A stretch of 64,000 bases of DNA from Delftia tsuruhatensis NBRC 16741 (GTDB taxonomy: Bacteria; Pseudomonadota; Gammaproteobacteria; Burkholderiales; Burkholderiaceae_C): contig NZ_BCTO01000025.1 of NCBI RefSeq assembly GCF_001571325.1, forward strand, positions 1 through 64,000, written 5' to 3'. Below are positions 50,927-59,320 of the stretch, piece by piece (position 1 is the stretch's first letter; every line of letters begins with the position of its first letter). The notes under the pieces were generated by a model. That model was not told where the DNA came from, ran no database searches, and saw only the letters and a program-made list of their open reading frames with translations. A program made the position numbers and the translations under genes.

Positions 50927-52420
50927 ATGAATACCGCAACCCAACTCGAACAATCGACCCAGGCGCTGGCCGGCAGCGAATTCGGCAGCCTGCTGCAAAA
51001 GGAATTCAAGCCCAAGACCGAGCAGGCCCGCGAAGCCGTGGAAGCGGCCGTGCAGACGCTGGCCCAGCAGGCCCTGGGCTCGGCGATCACGCTGTCCAAC
51101 GATGCCTACCAGACGGTGCAGGCCATCATTGCCGAGATCGACCGCAAGCTGTCCGAGCAGATCAACCGCATCATCCACCACGACGACTACCAGAAGCTCG
51201 AAGGCGCCTGGCGCGGCCTGCACCACCTGGTGACCAACACCGAGGTGGACGAGATGCTCAAGATCCGCGTCATGAACATCTCCAAGAAGGAGCTGCACCG
51301 CAACATGCGCCGCTTCAAGGGCGTGGGCTGGGACCAGAGCCCCGTCTTCAAGAAGGTGTACGAAGAGGAGTACGGCCAGTTCGGCGGCGAGCCCTTCGGC
51401 TGCCTGGTGGGCGACTATCACTTCGACCACAGCCCGCCGGACGTGGAGCTGCTCGGTGAAATGGCCAAGGTGGCCGCCGCGGCCCACTGCCCCTTCATCT
51501 CGGGCGCGGCGCCCGCCATCATGCAGATGGAATCCTGGCAGGAGCTGGCCAACCCGCGCGACCTGACCAAGATCTTCACCAACACCGAGTACGCCGCCTG
51601 GCGCAGCCTGCGCGAGTCCGACGACGCCAAGTACATCGGCCTGGCCATGCCCCGCTTCCTGGCACGCCTGCCCTACGGCGCGCGCACCAACCCGGTCGAT
51701 GAATTCGATTTCGAGGAAGAAACCGACAGCGGCGACCACGGCAAGTACTGCTGGGCCAACTCGGCCTACGCCATGGCGGTCAACATCAACCGCTCGTTCA
51801 AGTACTACGGCTGGTGCACCTCCATCCGCGGCGTGGAATCGGGCGGCGCGGTGGACAACCTGCCGGCCCACACCTTCCCCACCGACGATGGTGGCGTGGA
51901 CATGAAGTGCCCCACGGAAATCGCCATCAGCGACCGCCGCGAGGCTGAGCTCGCCAAGAACGGCTTCATGCCCCTGGTGCACCGCAAGAACTCGGACGTG
52001 GCCGCCTTCATCGGCGCCCAGTCGCTGGCCAAGCCCGCCGAGTACTACGACTCCGACGCCACGGCCAATGCCAACCTGTCGGCGCGCCTGCCCTACATGT
52101 TCGCCTGCTGCCGCTTCGCGCACTACCTCAAGTGCATCGTGCGCGACAAGATCGGCTCCTTCCGCGAGCGCACCGACATGGAGCGCTGGCTCAACGACTG
52201 GATCATGAACTACGTGGACGGCGACCCGGCCAACTCCTCGCAGGAAACCAAGGCCCGCAAGCCCCTGGCCGCCGCCGAGGTGCAAGTGCAGGAAGTCGAG
52301 GGCAACCCCGGCTACTACACCTCCAAGTTCTTCCTGCGCCCCCACTACCAGCTGGAAGGCCTGACGGTGTCGCTGCGCCTGGTGTCCAAGCTGCCTTCCG
52401 TGAAGCAGGGCGCGAAGTAA
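50927..52420 (+). CDS. tssC: TssC, large sheath protein of T6SS
   Basis: This 497-residue protein is of normal length. Signatures include LEGAWRGLHHLV, FGCLVGDYHF, FLARLPYGA, WANSAYAMAVNINRSF and the C-terminal FFLRPHYQLEGLTVSLRLVSKLP. It polymerises with TssB into the contractile sheath that ClpV disassembles. AGGAAGG lies upstream of the ATG. Two hairpins follow the stop codon before the candidate effector gene. Confidence 0.96.
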   Translation: MNTATQLEQSTQALAGSEFGSLLQKEFKPKTEQAREAVEAAVQTLAQQALGSAITLSNDAYQTVQAIIAEIDRKLSEQINRIIHHDDYQKLEGAWRGLHHLVTNTEVDEMLKIRVMNISKKELHRNMRRFKGVGWDQSPVFKKVYEEEYGQFGGEPFGCLVGDYHFDHSPPDVELLGEMAKVAAAAHCPFISGAAPAIMQMESWQELANPRDLTKIFTNTEYAAWRSLRESDDAKYIGLAMPRFLARLPYGARTNPVDEFDFEEETDSGDHGKYCWANSAYAMAVNINRSFKYYGWCTSIRGVESGGAVDNLPAHTFPTDDGGVDMKCPTEIAISDRREAELAKNGFMPLVHRKNSDVAAFIGAQSLAKPAEYYDSDATANANLSARLPYMFACCRFAHYLKCIVRDKIGSFRERTDMERWLNDWIMNYVDGDPANSSQETKARKPLAAAEVQVQEVEGNPGYYTSKFFLRPHYQLEGLTVSLRLVSKLPSVKQGAK

Positions 52421-52440
52421 GACTGTCCGCCCACCTGGCT

Positions 52441-52515
52441 CCTGGTGCCGACACGCTCGCACCAGGGCCAGGCCCCATAACAAGAAACAGGCCTGGAGAA
52501 GCTTTCCCCTCCAGG
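52441..52515 (+). other. Two hairpins between tssC and the candidate effector
   Basis: CCTGGTGC/GCACCAGG (8-bp perfect stem, 10-nt loop, 52441-52466) and CCTGGAG/CTCCAGG (7-bp stem, 10-nt loop, 52492-52515) follow the tssC stop. Neither is followed by a long T tract. They may protect the tssBC message from 3' decay or reduce read-through into the cassette downstream. Confidence 0.5.
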
Positions 52516-52537
52516 ACCCAACTCAGAGAGGCTTTTC

Positions 52538-52909
52538 ATGCCCTGGAATGTAGACAACGCCGTCGCCACCCTGCAGACCAATGCCCGCGCCAGTTCGGCC
52601 GGCTACTGCGCGCGCTATGTGCGCGATGCGATCGGCGCTGGCGGCATCGCACTGCAGCGCACGCGCGATGCCAAGGACTACGGCACCAGCCTGGTGGCCG
52701 CCGGCTTCACACGCTACGACGCCATGCCCGAAGGTGGCTACAAGAAAGGCGATGTGGCCGTGATGCAGGGCTTCACCTCATCGCCCGCCGGCCACATGCA
52801 GATGTTCGACGGAAGCGTCTGGATCTCGGACTTCAAGCAGAACGGCTTCTGGGCAGGCCCCGGCTACCGCACCCACAAGCCCGCTTTCAAGATCTACCGC
52901 CATCCCTGA
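52538..52909 (+). CDS. Candidate T6SS amidase effector (NlpC/P60- or CHAP-like cysteine hydrolase)
   Basis: This small protein of 123 residues has no signal peptide. A helix with SSAGYCARYVRDAI near residue 24 carries a cysteine in the position expected for papain-like peptidoglycan amidases. GGYKKGDVAVMQG and then PAGHMQMFDG near residue 85 supply the matching histidine in a beta strand. FWAGPGYRTHKPAF closes the domain. The family type cleaves peptide bonds in peptidoglycan in the target periplasm. Lack of a signal, small size (able to fit inside Hcp), location right after tssC, and a directly overlapping exported partner gene all support an effector. Activity is not demonstrated by sequence alone. 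Confidence 0.72.
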   Translation: MPWNVDNAVATLQTNARASSAGYCARYVRDAIGAGGIALQRTRDAKDYGTSLVAAGFTRYDAMPEGGYKKGDVAVMQGFTSSPAGHMQMFDGSVWISDFKQNGFWAGPGYRTHKPAFKIYRHP

Positions 52910-53478
52910 TGCGCCTGATGCGCCCATTGAGCCACGCCATGAACGCCTGTTCCAAAGCTTTCTTCACCCTGCTGCTGGCCGGCACGGCCTGCGCCACGGT
53001 GCAAGCCGCACCTGCCACGGCAGCGGACATCACCACCCTGTTCACCGACGCCCTGCATTGCCGCATCGAGTTTCCCGATGGCCGCGACGAAGCGCTGGCC
53101 CAGCGCCTGCGCGCGCAGGGCGTGACCGTGGTGGACCGCGCGCCCGGCGAAAGCCTGGACCTGCTCTACCTGTTTGCCACGCCGCTGGAGATCGATGGCA
53201 CGCAGGTGTCCTCCATCACCGTGCGCGGCGGCAGCGGCAGCATTGTCGCGGCGCGCGCCACGGGCAGCCTGCAGGCGCTGGTCCAGCGCACCAAGGCCCG
53301 GCCGCAGGTGCGCAGCAGCTGGAACCTGGAAGGTTTCGGCGAACTGCCCGCCCAGTACGCACGCGCCATGCCGCTCAGAAAGGGACTGGACGAGACGCCA
53401 CCGCGCATCGTCATCGGCCATGTGGCCGGCGAGGCGCCCGACGCCGTGCGCTGGGGCTGCCGCTCCTACGACGACTGA
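52909..53478 (+). CDS. Candidate periplasmic immunity protein for the amidase-like effector
   Basis: This 189-residue protein has a signal peptide (AFFTLLLAGTACATVQA), so it acts in the periplasm, where an amidase effector from a sister cell would arrive. The mature domain contains CRIEFPDGRDEAL, TVVDRAPGESLDLLYLFATPL and a C-terminal WGCRSYDD. Two cysteines may form a disulfide. It overlaps the effector stop by one base (TGATG), a tight pairing usual for effector/immunity genes. The start could also be the ATG at 52939. No named family was recognised; the immunity role is inferred from context. Confidence 0.62.
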   Translation: MRLMRPLSHAMNACSKAFFTLLLAGTACATVQAAPATAADITTLFTDALHCRIEFPDGRDEALAQRLRAQGVTVVDRAPGESLDLLYLFATPLEIDGTQVSSITVRGGSGSIVAARATGSLQALVQRTKARPQVRSSWNLEGFGELPAQYARAMPLRKGLDETPPRIVIGHVAGEAPDAVRWGCRSYDD

Positions 53479-53480
53479 CC

Positions 53481-53512
53481 GGGGCGCAGCCGCACCCCGC
53501 CCCTCTCTTTTT
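53481..53512 (+). terminator. Hairpin with T-rich tail after the effector/immunity cassette
   Basis: GGGGCG and CGCCCC pair across an 11-nt loop and are followed by TCTCTTTTT. It lies between the immunity gene stop and the tagJ start, which is only 14 nt further on. It could act as a partial terminator inside the T6SS operon. Confidence 0.5.
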
Positions 53513-53526
53513 CCTGCGTTTTCACC

Positions 53527-54336
53527 ATGCCCCTGCCCAGCTTCACCTCACAGCTTTCCCTGGACGAGCAACTCAAGGCCCTGAAGGACCAGATCCGCCA
53601 AGCCCCGGCCTCGGCGCCCCTGCGCGTCTACTACTTCCAGCTGCTGTGCGTGCTGGGCGAATGGCAAAAGGCGCTGGAGCAGTTGCAGCTGTGCGCGCAG
53701 CTCGACCCTTCGTGCGAGCCCATGGCGCGCGCCTACCGCGAGGCCATCCGCTGCGAGGTGCTGCGCGCCGAGGTCTTCGCCGGCAAGAAAAAGCCCTTTC
53801 TCATGGGCGAGCCCGCGCAATGGCTGGCCTGCCTGATCGACGCCCTGGCCCATGAAGGAGCGGCCGCCCAGGACCTGCGCGCCCGCGCCCTGGACGAGGC
53901 GCCCGCCACGGCCGGCCACATGGGCGAGCACCGCTTCGAATGGCTGGCCGACAGCGATACCCGCCTGGGGCCCGTGTGCGAGCTGCTGGCCCACGGCAGC
54001 TACTACTGGCTGCCCTTCGACGCCATTGCACAGATCGGATTCGAGCCCGTGCAGGACCTGCGCGACCTGATCTGGCTGCCCTGCGAGGTCACGCTGCGCG
54101 AGGGCGGCGCGCTGCAGGGCTTCATGCCTGCGCGCTATCCGCTGGCGCCCGGCGATGACGACGCCGTCCGCATGTCGCGCCGCACGCAGTGGAGCCCGCT
54201 GGACACAGATGCCTCCGATCCTGACGAATCCGCAGGCCACGTCGCCGGCCACGGCCAGCGCACCTGGGTCACCGACTCCGAGGACTTTCCCATGCTGCAG
54301 GTGCGCCAGCTGGCGCTGGACACCGCCACGCGATGA
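53527..54336 (+). CDS. tagJ: TagJ (ImpE), T6SS accessory protein
   Basis: In this 269-residue protein the N-terminal TPR-like part has SLDEQLKALKDQIRQAP and RVYYFQLLCVLGEWQKALEQL. The middle contains EWLADSDTRLGPVCELLAHGSYYWLPF, and the C-terminal part has LIWLPCEVTLREG, the ImpE signature. TagJ binds TssB and is thought to help ClpV recognise the sheath in the clade of T6SSs that has it. It follows the effector/immunity cassette and overlaps the next gene (ATGA). Confidence 0.9.
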   Translation: MPLPSFTSQLSLDEQLKALKDQIRQAPASAPLRVYYFQLLCVLGEWQKALEQLQLCAQLDPSCEPMARAYREAIRCEVLRAEVFAGKKKPFLMGEPAQWLACLIDALAHEGAAAQDLRARALDEAPATAGHMGEHRFEWLADSDTRLGPVCELLAHGSYYWLPFDAIAQIGFEPVQDLRDLIWLPCEVTLREGGALQGFMPARYPLAPGDDDAVRMSRRTQWSPLDTDASDPDESAGHVAGHGQRTWVTDSEDFPMLQVRQLALDTATR

Positions 54337-54794
54337 CGGAGCAAGCCATGCACGGAACAGTCGCCCCCGCGTCCCCGCAAGCCCTGCGCTGCCCGTTCTT
54401 GCTGCTGGCTGCCTTGCTGTGTCTGGGCCCGTGCCCTGCATCGGCCTCCAGCCACGGCCCGGCCAATGCCCTGCGCTGCGGCTGGTTCGACAACCCCACG
54501 CCCGCCAATGCCTCGTTGACCGATCGCGATACCGACTGGACCGTTGGCGTGCAGGGCGGCCATCAGGCCCAGGGTGACTGGCCCCGCTTTGCCAACCGTG
54601 ACTGGGTGCGTACCGGCCATGGCAGCCACGGCTATGGCTGCGCCTGCATGAAGGTGTCCACCGATGACAAGGAGCAGATCGTTCAGATCTTCTCTGCCCG
54701 TTCACGCCCTCTTTCCGCCTGCCGCCAAGACCCGGCGTTGAAGGCGAAGGAGCCCGTGAACCCCCTGGCGGCTGCCCGGCCGGCCGGTTCCTGA
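54333..54794 (+). CDS. Exported DUF4087-type protein
   Basis: The 153-residue protein has a signal peptide (FLLLAALLCLGPCPASA), then the conserved block LRCGWFDNPTPANASLTDRD and WTVGVQGGHQAQGDWP, diagnostic for DUF4087. The cysteines in YGCACMKV and SACRQDP may be disulfide bonded. The function of DUF4087 is unknown. It sits between tagJ and tssE with overlapping or 11-bp spacing, so it is expressed with the secretion genes; a periplasmic accessory or immunity role is possible. Start at 54333 by overlap; an ATG six codons later is also possible. Confidence 0.75.
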   Translation: MTEQAMHGTVAPASPQALRCPFLLLAALLCLGPCPASASSHGPANALRCGWFDNPTPANASLTDRDTDWTVGVQGGHQAQGDWPRFANRDWVRTGHGSHGYGCACMKVSTDDKEQIVQIFSARSRPLSACRQDPALKAKEPVNPLAAARPAGS

Positions 54795-54805
54795 AGAAAC
54801 AAGCC

Positions 54806-55360
54806 ATGCGCCCCAGTCCCCTCAACCCCATGCCCACGCTGCGCACGCGCCAGAACCAGGCGACCGCAGCCAAGGACCGGCTGCAGCCCGCCCTGCTGGA
54901 CCGGCTGACCGACCATGAGCCCCATCTGCGCACCGAGCGGCCCGATGCGGTCTTCGTGAACGAATCCCGCCTGCGCGAGGCCCTGCTGCGCGACCTGGGC
55001 TGGCTGCTCAATGCGCGTGATGCCTGGGACCACGTGGAGATGGAGGGGCTGGAGCATGTGCAGCGCTCGGTCATCAACTACGGCATGCCGCCGCTGGCCG
55101 GCCAGCTGCTGTCCGAGCTGGACTGGGGCCATGTGGAACGCAGCATCCGCGAAAGCATCCTGGCCTTCGAGCCGCGCATCCTGCCCAAGACGCTGGCCGT
55201 GACGCTGCTGGCCTCCACCGAGCAGCTCAACCACCACAACACGCTGCAGTTCGAGATCCGCTGCCAGTTCTGGTCCATGCCCTATCCGCTGGAGCTGCTG
55301 CTCAAGACCAGCCTGGACCTGGAGACGGGCCAGGTCTCGCTGCAAAACCTCAGGGCCTGA
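54806..55360 (+). CDS. tssE: TssE, T6SS baseplate gp25-like protein
   Basis: In 184 residues, the gp25-like domain includes ESRLREALLRDLGWLLNAR, VQRSVINYGMPPLAGQLL, and the EIRCQFWSMPYP beta strand near the C-terminus. TssE nucleates the sheath at the baseplate with TssF and TssG. The N-terminal 25 residues are a basic extension. It starts 11 bp after the DUF4087 gene. Confidence 0.93.
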   Translation: MRPSPLNPMPTLRTRQNQATAAKDRLQPALLDRLTDHEPHLRTERPDAVFVNESRLREALLRDLGWLLNARDAWDHVEMEGLEHVQRSVINYGMPPLAGQLLSELDWGHVERSIRESILAFEPRILPKTLAVTLLASTEQLNHHNTLQFEIRCQFWSMPYPLELLLKTSLDLETGQVSLQNLRA

Positions 55361-55383
55361 GCCCGGACGCCGCCACACACACC

Positions 55384-57258
55384 ATGAATCCCCGCCTCGT
55401 CGAGTACTACAACCGCGAACTGGCCTATCTGCGCGAGCTGGGCGCCGAGTTCGCTGCCGCCTTTCCCAAGGTCGCGGGCCGTCTTTCGCTGCACGACACC
55501 GATGTGGCCGACCCCTATGTGGAGCGCCTGCTGGAGGGCTTCAGCTTTCTGAGCGCACGCATCCAGCTGAAGATGGACGCGGAGTTCCCGCGCCTGTCCC
55601 AGCGCATGCTGGAAATGGTCTGCCCCCATTACCTGGCGCCCACGCCATCCATGGTGGTGGTCCAGCTCAAGCCCAGTGCCAAGGAAGGCAACCTGGTCGA
55701 TGGATTCACCCTGCCCTCGGGCAGCGTGCTGCGCACCCACAAGGTGCAGGAAGAGCAGACCATCTGCGATTTCCGCACCGGCGGGCCGCTGACGCTGTGG
55801 CCGCTGGAGATACGCCAGGCCCGCCTGGGCGGCCCGGCGCTGGACCTGCCCCATGCGCTGGTGCCCCAGCTGGGCGAGGCCGGCGGCCACCTGCGGCTGC
55901 AGCTGGCCACGCTGGATGCCTCGCAGTGCATGCAGGTGGCGCTGGACCAGCTGTGGGTGTATATCCATGCGGGCGACGTCGTCGCTTCCCATCTGCAGGA
56001 GCTCATCCACACGCAGACGCTGGCCATCGTGGTCCACCACCCGCAGGACCCGCGCCAGGTCTGGGACGTGCTCCCGCCCGATGCGCTGCGCGCCGAGGGC
56101 CATGACAGCGAACAGGCCCTGATTCCCTATTCGCACCGCGCCTTCCAGGGCCACCGGCTGCTGCACGAGTACTTCGCGTTTCCCGCGCGGCAGCGGTTCT
56201 TCTCGATCAACGGCCTGTCCCGCAGCATGCGCCGCATTGCCCACGACGGCGTGGGCATCACGCTGCTGCTGCGCCGCGCCGCGCCCACGCTGGAGCCGCA
56301 GATCGACGCGGCCAAGCTGCTGATGCACTGCATTCCGGCCATCAACCTGTTCGAGTACACGGCGGACCGCCTGCACGTGGCCTCCAACGTGCACGAATAC
56401 CACGTCGTTGCCGACCGCATGCGGCCGCTGGACTTCGAGGTCTACGGCGTGCAGGCCGTCACCGGCCACCACGAAGGCAAGACGCAGGACCGTGAATTTG
56501 CGCCGCTGTACGCCTCCACTCACGGCCTGCACTCCACCGAGCAGGCCTACTTCACCACGCGGCGCGAGCCCCGGCTGTTTTCCGAACGCAGCCTGCGCAG
56601 CGGCCCGCGCACGCAGTATCTGGGCTCGGAAGTCTTCATCTCGCTGGTGGACCAGCGCGAGGCGCCGTTCTCCGACGAGCTCAAGCAGCTGTCCATGCAT
56701 ACCCTGTGCACCAACCGCGACCTGCCCCTGCTCATGCGCGTCAACCAGCCGGGCGGCGACTTTGCCCTTCAGGAGTCGGCACCGGTGGACTGGGCCCGCG
56801 TCATCGCCGGCCCCAGCGCCCCTATACCGGCCGTGGCCGATGGCGGCCTCACCTGGCGGCTGATCTCCCACCTGAGCCTGAACTACCTGGCCATGACCGA
56901 CCTGTCCGACGAGGAAGGCGCCGCCACGCTGCAGGAGCTGCTGCGCCTGTACCTGGACCTGGGCAACCACCAGCTGGCCGGACAGATCGCCGCCATCCAG
57001 GGCATGCGCATCGAGCCCATCACGCGCCGCCTGCCCCAGCACCGCCAGCTCGTCTACGGGCGCGGCGTGGGCGTGCACCTGAGCGTGGACGAGCCGGCCA
57101 TGGCCGGTGTCAGCCCATGGCCCCTGGCCAACATGCTGGAGCGGTTCTTTGCCCGCCACGTGGGCGTCAACAGCTTCACCGAGCTGCAGCTGCACTCTCG
57201 CCAGCGCGGCCCCGTCGCGCACTGGGCGCCACGCCCCGGACAACGGCCCGGCATATGA
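55384..57258 (+). CDS. tssF: TssF, T6SS baseplate wedge protein
   Basis: The 624-residue protein begins NPRLVEYYNRELAYLRELGAEFA, the TssF signature, followed by DPYVERLLEGFSFL and FPRLSQRMLEMVCPHYLAPTP. It ends with a conserved FFARHVGVNSFTELQLHSRQRG. It forms the T6SS wedge with TssG and TssE. The stop overlaps the tssG start (ATGA). Confidence 0.95.
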   Translation: MNPRLVEYYNRELAYLRELGAEFAAAFPKVAGRLSLHDTDVADPYVERLLEGFSFLSARIQLKMDAEFPRLSQRMLEMVCPHYLAPTPSMVVVQLKPSAKEGNLVDGFTLPSGSVLRTHKVQEEQTICDFRTGGPLTLWPLEIRQARLGGPALDLPHALVPQLGEAGGHLRLQLATLDASQCMQVALDQLWVYIHAGDVVASHLQELIHTQTLAIVVHHPQDPRQVWDVLPPDALRAEGHDSEQALIPYSHRAFQGHRLLHEYFAFPARQRFFSINGLSRSMRRIAHDGVGITLLLRRAAPTLEPQIDAAKLLMHCIPAINLFEYTADRLHVASNVHEYHVVADRMRPLDFEVYGVQAVTGHHEGKTQDREFAPLYASTHGLHSTEQAYFTTRREPRLFSERSLRSGPRTQYLGSEVFISLVDQREAPFSDELKQLSMHTLCTNRDLPLLMRVNQPGGDFALQESAPVDWARVIAGPSAPIPAVADGGLTWRLISHLSLNYLAMTDLSDEEGAATLQELLRLYLDLGNHQLAGQIAAIQGMRIEPITRRLPQHRQLVYGRGVGVHLSVDEPAMAGVSPWPLANMLERFFARHVGVNSFTELQLHSRQRGPVAHWAPRPGQRPGI

Positions 57259-58427
57259 GCAACGCCGCGCACGCTCCCCTTGCCCAGCCGGTGCCCGATC
57301 AGGACTCGGAGCTGCCCACCGTGCAGGCGAACGCGTCCGAGGACGCTCGGGCGCGCCTGTTCTGGCAGCGCCTGAGCGCCAGGCCCTACCAGTTCGACCT
57401 GATGCACAGCCTGCGCTACCTGCAGGCGCGCCACCCCGGCCTGCCGCGCCTGGGCCAGGCCACGCGCCCCAAGGACGAACCGCTGCGCCTGGGCCAGGAC
57501 CCGTCGCTGGCCTTCGCGCCCGCCACCATCGCCGAGATCCTGCCCTCGCGCGCCGGCGAGCCCGAGCGCATGACGGTCTGGAACTTCGGCCTCTACGGCC
57601 CCAACGGACCGCTGCCCACGCACATCACCGAATACGTGCGCGAGCGCCTGCGCCAGCATGACGACGCCACGCTGGCGCGTTTTTCCGACATCTTTCACCA
57701 CCGCATGCTGCTGCTGCTGTTCCGCGCCTGGTCGGACGCCCAGCCCACGGCATCGCTGGACCGCCCCGGCGAGGACCCCTTCGGCCGCTACATAGACAGC
57801 TTCATCGGCACCGGCCTGCCCAGCCAGCGCACACGCGACGACGTGCCCGACCACGCCAAGCGCTTCATGGCCGGCCACCTGACCCGCTGGACACGCAATC
57901 CCGAAGGCCTGTGCCAGGCCCTGTCGCACTACTTCCAGATCCCCGTGCGGCTGGAAGAAAACTGCCTGCACCACCTGGAGCTGGAACCCGGGCAGCAGAC
58001 CCGGCTGCAAAGCCGCCCCTGCAACTCGCGCCTGGGAGTGGATGCCGTCGTGGGCTCGCGCGTGCCCGATGCGCAAAGCAAGTTCCGCCTGGTGCTCGGC
58101 CCGCTGGGCCTGGAGCAATACCGGCAGCTGCTGCCCCAGGCCGCACTGTTCCAGACCCTGGTGGACTGGGTGCGCAACTACCTGGGCATCGAATACGCCT
58201 GGGACTATGTGCTGGTGCTGCGCCGCCAGGAAGTGCCTGCCGCCCGGCTGGGCAGCAGCACCCAGCTGGGCTGGACCACCTGGCTCACCCACGCCGAGCC
58301 CGCACAGGACGCGCGCGACTTCCGCCTGGACCCCGAAGCCTGGCTGCGCCAGCGCCGCCAGCCCGTGCGGGGCCGGCGCCCCGGCCCCGGCCCCAGTCCT
58401 CGAGCCACTGAATCACCGAACCACTGA
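57255..58427 (+). CDS. tssG: TssG, T6SS baseplate wedge protein
   Basis: In this 390-residue protein PYQFDLMHSLRYLQARHP, FGLYGPNGPLPTHITEYVRER and FHHRMLLLLFRAWSDAQP are the typical TssG motifs, and LGWTTWLTH is near the C-terminus. The start is fixed by the ATGA overlap with tssF. The last 25 residues are a Pro/Arg-rich tail that ends inside a 13-bp direct repeat, so the C-terminus may have been altered when the downstream cassette was acquired (inference). Confidence 0.94.
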   Translation: MSNAAHAPLAQPVPDQDSELPTVQANASEDARARLFWQRLSARPYQFDLMHSLRYLQARHPGLPRLGQATRPKDEPLRLGQDPSLAFAPATIAEILPSRAGEPERMTVWNFGLYGPNGPLPTHITEYVRERLRQHDDATLARFSDIFHHRMLLLLFRAWSDAQPTASLDRPGEDPFGRYIDSFIGTGLPSQRTRDDVPDHAKRFMAGHLTRWTRNPEGLCQALSHYFQIPVRLEENCLHHLELEPGQQTRLQSRPCNSRLGVDAVVGSRVPDAQSKFRLVLGPLGLEQYRQLLPQAALFQTLVDWVRNYLGIEYAWDYVLVLRRQEVPAARLGSSTQLGWTTWLTHAEPAQDARDFRLDPEAWLRQRRQPVRGRRPGPGPSPRATESPNH

Positions 58428-58433
58428 ATCACC
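58405..58433. repeat. 13-bp direct repeat at the tssG/effector junction
   Basis: CCACTGAATCACC occurs at 58405-58417 and again at 58421-58433, separated by GAA. The tssG stop codon lies in the second copy. It sits exactly where the effector/immunity cassette begins (ATG at 58452). Confidence 0.85.
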
Positions 58434-58451
58434 ACTTCCCTCCTCGCACAC

Positions 58452-59285
58452 ATGCCCACCGTACAGATCAAGTTCCCGCACAACGCACCGGTTCCTTCCA
58501 CGCTGACGCTGGTCGAAGGCAACCGCCTGCGCGTCAAGATCGAGGCCGTCGCCAAGACCTACAAGCTGGGTGCAAGGATCGATGCGCCCAGCATTCTTGC
58601 GGCCCAGCCCCCCGTACACAACGCCCGCGCCGACAGCTGGCAATTCGACTTCGTGGCGCAGCAGCCCGGGCTCACCAAGCTCAGCATCGTGGCGGTGCAG
58701 GGAAGCGGGCTCAGCGTCATGCCCGCAGCCATCACCGTGCAGGTGGAGAAGAGCATTTCGCTGCCTGCAGAGAGCACGACGGAGGGGATGCTGGCAAGGC
58801 TGTTCCTGGCGGAAAGCGTCTCGCCGGGCGACACCTCACTGGCCTGGAATCTCGACAACGTGAAAACCGGAATGCAATGGATGCGCCGAGTCATCGAGAA
58901 CCGCTTGAAAAGCGGAAAGCCTGAAGACTTCATGGCCCGCGGTGCCACCAGCGTCGAGGACATCGTCATGGCGGATGACCGGGGATCGGTCCAATTCCAT
59001 GGCTTCAACGTCTATCCGAAGCTGGGTCCCGACATTGCCAAGAACCTCCGCGACTATGTGGACAACGCCAACAACGGCCTGCATCCCAAACGCAAGGCCT
59101 ATCTGGACTTTGTGCAGGCGGCCCTGGACGTTGCCACCGGCGCGGTGCCGCCAGACCCTACCCCCACAGGCCTGTTCGCCTGGAGAACTGCGAAATCCAG
59201 CTCTCCCGGTGCCGACTTCATTCAGCACGCCGCGCTGGCTAGAAACATGTTCTACACACATTCCCGGCTGCGCAAACGCGACTGA
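58452..59285 (+). CDS. Candidate T6SS cell-wall-hydrolase effector (SleB-like C-terminal domain)
   Basis: This 277-residue protein has no signal peptide. The N-terminal 100 residues form a beta-rich, Ig-like domain. From about residue 105 a hydrolase-like domain follows the pattern of SleB/hydrolase_2 proteins: MLARLFLAESVSPGD with the candidate catalytic glutamate, RRVIENRLKS, a VEDIVMADD helix then QFHGFNVYP, and a final GLFAWRTA...HAALARNMFYT. SleB-type enzymes cleave the glycan strand. The next two genes encode related exported proteins, as expected for immunity. Together this suggests a T6SS effector acting on peptidoglycan. The SleB link is by motif layout only and should be treated as tentative. 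Confidence 0.6.
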   Translation: MPTVQIKFPHNAPVPSTLTLVEGNRLRVKIEAVAKTYKLGARIDAPSILAAQPPVHNARADSWQFDFVAQQPGLTKLSIVAVQGSGLSVMPAAITVQVEKSISLPAESTTEGMLARLFLAESVSPGDTSLAWNLDNVKTGMQWMRRVIENRLKSGKPEDFMARGATSVEDIVMADDRGSVQFHGFNVYPKLGPDIAKNLRDYVDNANNGLHPKRKAYLDFVQAALDVATGAVPPDPTPTGLFAWRTAKSSSPGADFIQHAALARNMFYTHSRLRKRD

Positions 59286-59320
59286 TCCCCAAACACATCG
59301 AAAACCAAGGAGGGCACTCC

